Shown: in pieces, positions 61,693-64,000 of the stretch
Numbering within the stretch: position 1 is the stretch's first letter
Layout: each line of letters begins with the position of its first letter
DNA from: an uncultured Micrococcaceae bacterium
GTDB lineage: Bacteria > Actinomycetota > Actinomycetes > Actinomycetales > Micrococcaceae
Assembly (NCBI GenBank): GCA_947502645.1
Contig: CANNAD010000001.1
Span: 372,001 to 436,000, forward strand
Direction: 5' to 3'
DNA length: 64,000 nucleotides
The notes under the pieces: generated by a model
What the model was told of the DNA's origin: nothing
Databases searched by the model: none
What the model saw: only the letters and a program-made list of their open reading frames with translations
Program-made: the position numbers and the translations under genes

Positions 61693-62766
61693 TTACAGTC
61701 CCGAGTAGCTGTGCAGGCCGGAGAAGAACACGTTGACAATGGCGAAATTGAAGATCACGCACAGGTAGCCAACAATGCTCAGCCACGCAGCGCGCGTTCC
61801 CGTCCAACCACGGGTAGCCCGGGCGTGCAGGTAGCCCGCGTACACCACCCAGATCACGAACGTCCACACTTCCTTGGTGTCCCAACCCCAGTAGCGGCCC
61901 CACGCCTCTTCGGCCCAGATGGCCCCGGCCATCAGCGTGAACGTCCAGCCCACAAAGGCGATGGCGTTGATGCGGTACGCAAGATTCTCAAGGCTCAGAG
62001 CGGACGGGACAACGCGCATGAACGCGAAACGGTCGGGCTTGCCTGCCCGGACCCTGACCTCGCGGTCCGACTGCATCAGCTGCAGGACCGACATGGCGAA
62101 AGTGATCGTGAACAGCGCCGAGGAGATGACGGCAATCGATACGTGGACAACAAGCCAGTAACTCTGCAGCGCCGGAACCAGGTGTGCCACCGGCGTCGGG
62201 AATCCAACAATCGCCGCGTTGAGCATCACCACAACCAAACCGATAACAAACGCACCCACGAACCGTACGTCCCTGCGAAGAAGCACGATCAGGAAAACAA
62301 GCGTGACCACCAGGGCACCCGTAGTGCAGAACTCGTACATGTTGCCCCAAGGCACCCGATGAGCAGCGAAACCACGAGCCAGCACGGCAGCAGCATGGAT
62401 CGCAGCAGCCACCACGGTCAGCGCGACGGCGATCCGCGCCATCTTGCGGCGCTCCCCCGTGTACGCCATGGATTCGTCGGCCGTTTCCGCAACGGCCCCC
62501 TCCACGGGCGCCGCACTACCGGACTCCGTCGAGTCCGTGCCAGCGCCGCCCGAACGGGCTGAAACCGTGACGCTTTCACGCGCCAGGGCCGGCGTCGTAC
62601 TCCGCAGCTCGGCGTCTGCGGCGGCACGCTTCTCCACGCCCTGGATGGTCTTGCTGCTACGCACCAGGTCCAGGACAAAAACCGCGAACGCCACAGTGTA
62701 GGCAACCGACGCCAGGAGCATGAACAGCTCACTGTACTGGCCCAGTTCTTCGTTGATGTTTTGCAT
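61693..62766 (-). CDS. ccsB: Cytochrome c biogenesis protein CcsB/ResC
   Basis: A 357-residue heme exporter/lyase subunit of system II with about 8 helices. The WWD heme-handling motif WGRYWGWDTKEVWTFVIW lies near 290, and flanking conserved His residues in HRVPWGNMYEF and HVSIA. The ATG overlaps the resB stop by one base. Works with ResB to attach heme to c-type cytochromes. Confidence 0.95.
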   Translation of the reverse strand: MQNINEELGQYSELFMLLASVAYTVAFAVFVLDLVRSSKTIQGVEKRAAADAELRSTTPALARESVTVSARSGGAGTDSTESGSAAPVEGAVAETADESMAYTGERRKMARIAVALTVVAAAIHAAAVLARGFAAHRVPWGNMYEFCTTGALVVTLVFLIVLLRRDVRFVGAFVIGLVVVMLNAAIVGFPTPVAHLVPALQSYWLVVHVSIAVISSALFTITFAMSVLQLMQSDREVRVRAGKPDRFAFMRVVPSALSLENLAYRINAIAFVGWTFTLMAGAIWAEEAWGRYWGWDTKEVWTFVIWVVYAGYLHARATRGWTGTRAAWLSIVGYLCVIFNFAIVNVFFSGLHSYSGL

Positions 62767-64000
62767 TAGCGGTCCTTACCCGTTGTGGTCTCTCGATTAT
62801 CCGCGTCGGCTGGCCCGGTTGTCAGCCACGTCTTCTCGAACAGACGTTTCAGTGCTGCCGCCTCAGTAGTGAGCCGGTTATCTTCGCCGCGGGCCAGCAG
62901 CCCGTACTCGACCATGATGCGTCCGTCGTCGTGCTCGCTGGCGCGAACCCAGAGCCGACGGCGGCTGATGAATAGCGACCCCATGAGCCCTGCCAGGGCC
63001 AACGAGGAGAAAATGAGGACGGCGAGCTTCGCAGGATCATACGTCACGTCCAGCGCCACGTACCGCTTGAGACCGTCGAAAGTGATCGACCCTTTGCCGT
63101 CGGGCAGCTCGTACGTTTGATAGGCACCGAGCACGATTCCGCCGGCGTCGAGGCTTCGGTTATTCAGTGGTGTCAGCGAGTCCGTATCCAGCGTGAAGAC
63201 GTTCTTCGGCTCGCCGTCGTCCAGCCCCAGGCCCCCATAGTAGGAATTCAGGTTCAGTTGCGGGTTGAACGGATCCGGGTCCGAGGCAAAGGCCACGCCC
63301 GATTCGTCAATGCGCGCTGTCGGCAGGAAGAATCCCACAAACCCGAGCTGCTCGGGCCGCGCATCAGGCACTTTCAGCACCATGAGCGAGGTGTACGCGG
63401 AGTCATTGGGTACGGATACCACGGGCCCCTCGAACGCAATATCGCCGTTGCCGTCCTTCACCGTGATCACCGGCGCATACCCATTGCCCACCAGATACAC
63501 CCGGGTTCCCCCGATATTTATCGGGTGGTTGACCTTCAGGATCTCCTGCTGCGGCTCGGCATCAGGACCAGTCTTGGTGGTCATGGTCGCGGTGAAGTCC
63601 AGCGGCTGCCCATAGTGGGTTGTCGATTCGCGGTCGAAGACCACGTCAAAGTTTTCCAGCGTCAACGAATACGGATCCAGCTGATCCTCAGAAAAATTGG
63701 TGCCCGGATTGAACGTGTCGTAACCGATCAGGGTGTTCACGAAGGTGTCGCCCTCCACCAGGATCTTCTGCCCCCGGTAACCGAAGAGCCCACCGACAGC
63801 AACCGAAATGAGCACACCGATCAGCGCCGTGTGAAAGACCAGGTTGCCCAGTTCCTTCAGGTAGCCGCGCTCCGCTCCAACAGAGGGTTGGTCACCATCG
63901 AGGTCCCGTGTCTCCACCCGGTAGCCGCGCTTCTTCAGCAGTGTTGCCGCATGCGCGACGGCGGCCGCCGCCGAATCCGGTGAGGTACCGGCGTCGTCGT
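62766..64000 (-). CDS. resB: Cytochrome c biogenesis protein ResB (partial, 5' end outside window)
   Basis: At least 411 residues; the frame continues past position 64000. The internal GTG at 63917 is not the true start: upstream residues (AATLLKKRGYRVETR) are typical ResB sequence. Visible are YLKELGNLVFHTALIGVLI (transmembrane), a large extracytoplasmic beta domain, YDPAKLAVLIFSSLALAGLMGSLF (transmembrane) and a cytoplasmic tail. Forms the ResBC synthetase with CcsB. Confidence 0.93.
   Translation of the reverse strand, partial: DDAGTSPDSAAAAVAHAATLLKKRGYRVETRDLDGDQPSVGAERGYLKELGNLVFHTALIGVLISVAVGGLFGYRGQKILVEGDTFVNTLIGYDTFNPGTNFSEDQLDPYSLTLENFDVVFDRESTTHYGQPLDFTATMTTKTGPDAEPQQEILKVNHPINIGGTRVYLVGNGYAPVITVKDGNGDIAFEGPVVSVPNDSAYTSLMVLKVPDARPEQLGFVGFFLPTARIDESGVAFASDPDPFNPQLNLNSYYGGLGLDDGEPKNVFTLDTDSLTPLNNRSLDAGGIVLGAYQTYELPDGKGSITFDGLKRYVALDVTYDPAKLAVLIFSSLALAGLMGSLFISRRRLWVRASEHDDGRIMVEYGLLARGEDNRLTTEAAALKRLFEKTWLTTGPADADNRETTTGKDR

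Noticed and set aside
1-64000. CRISPR arrays, tRNA or rRNA genes
   Set aside because: Looked for regularly spaced repeats, cas-like frames and tRNA-like cloverleafs; none seen by eye.

Overview
The window reads as chromosomal DNA of a high-GC Gram-positive bacterium of the Arthrobacter type (Micrococcaceae, Actinobacteria). This rests on the high GC content, frequent GTG/TTG starts, a menaquinone pathway of the actinobacterial layout (menB, menE, menA next to ResB/CcsB), a c-di-AMP riboswitch upstream of a LysM-NlpC/P60 cell-wall hydrolase, and an LPxTG-anchored serine protease. The assignment is inferred from gene content; no rRNA or tRNA gene was seen.

Positions 1-20,000 form an accessory region. 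It holds an ArsR metal-sensor/MFS pair with a clear palindromic operator; a large secreted cell-wall-binding protein gene split by an IS3-family element; a decayed MFS copy beside an intact MFS gene; and a complete type I restriction-modification operon (hsdM-hsdS-hsdR) whose last gene is, unusually, that intact MFS transporter. An orphan ParS/MbcA-type antitoxin-like gene follows. Next comes a patchwork (VOC protein, AraC regulator, truncated PhnB-like gene, a secreted six-cysteine protein coupled to a small membrane protein, and a winged-helix/nucleotidyltransferase protein). That patchwork is bracketed by an ~85-bp imperfect direct repeat, one copy of which is the 3' end of a small membrane-protein gene.

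Positions 20,000-29,600 return to core-type genes: a GlsB-type membrane protein, the riboswitch-controlled hydrolase, a secreted von Willebrand protein, an MFS transporter, and a branched-chain 2-oxoacid dehydrogenase operon (E1alpha-E1beta-E2) with a divergent Lrp-type regulator.

Positions 29,600-53,500 carry phenylacetate catabolism in four transcription units separated by unrelated genes: paaA-B-C-D-E with an enoyl-CoA hydratase; a PaaI-type thioesterase with paaK and a TetR regulator; paaZ; and a thiolase, enoyl-CoA hydratase and hydroxyacyl-CoA dehydrogenase operon. Each unit start, and the tetR gene itself, has a version of one palindrome (ACCG-NN-CG-NN-CGGT), which makes the TetR protein the likely PaaR of the whole set. 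Together they would activate phenylacetate (PaaK), epoxidise the ring (PaaABCDE), isomerise it (PaaG), open the ring (PaaZ) and beta-oxidise the product to acetyl-CoA and succinyl-CoA. Between the units lie a GNAT acetyltransferase, a serine beta-lactamase-like protein, an S9 oligopeptidase, an ornithine-cyclodeaminase-like gene with a divergent Lrp regulator, a DUF1810 pseudogene, a RIO-type kinase, a lipoprotein and the LPxTG serine protease.

Positions 53,500-64,000 hold an SDR-DUF2867 fusion, a MarR/MMPL exporter pair, menB-menE-menA, two small membrane proteins and cytochrome c biogenesis genes ccsB and resB; resB runs off the right edge.
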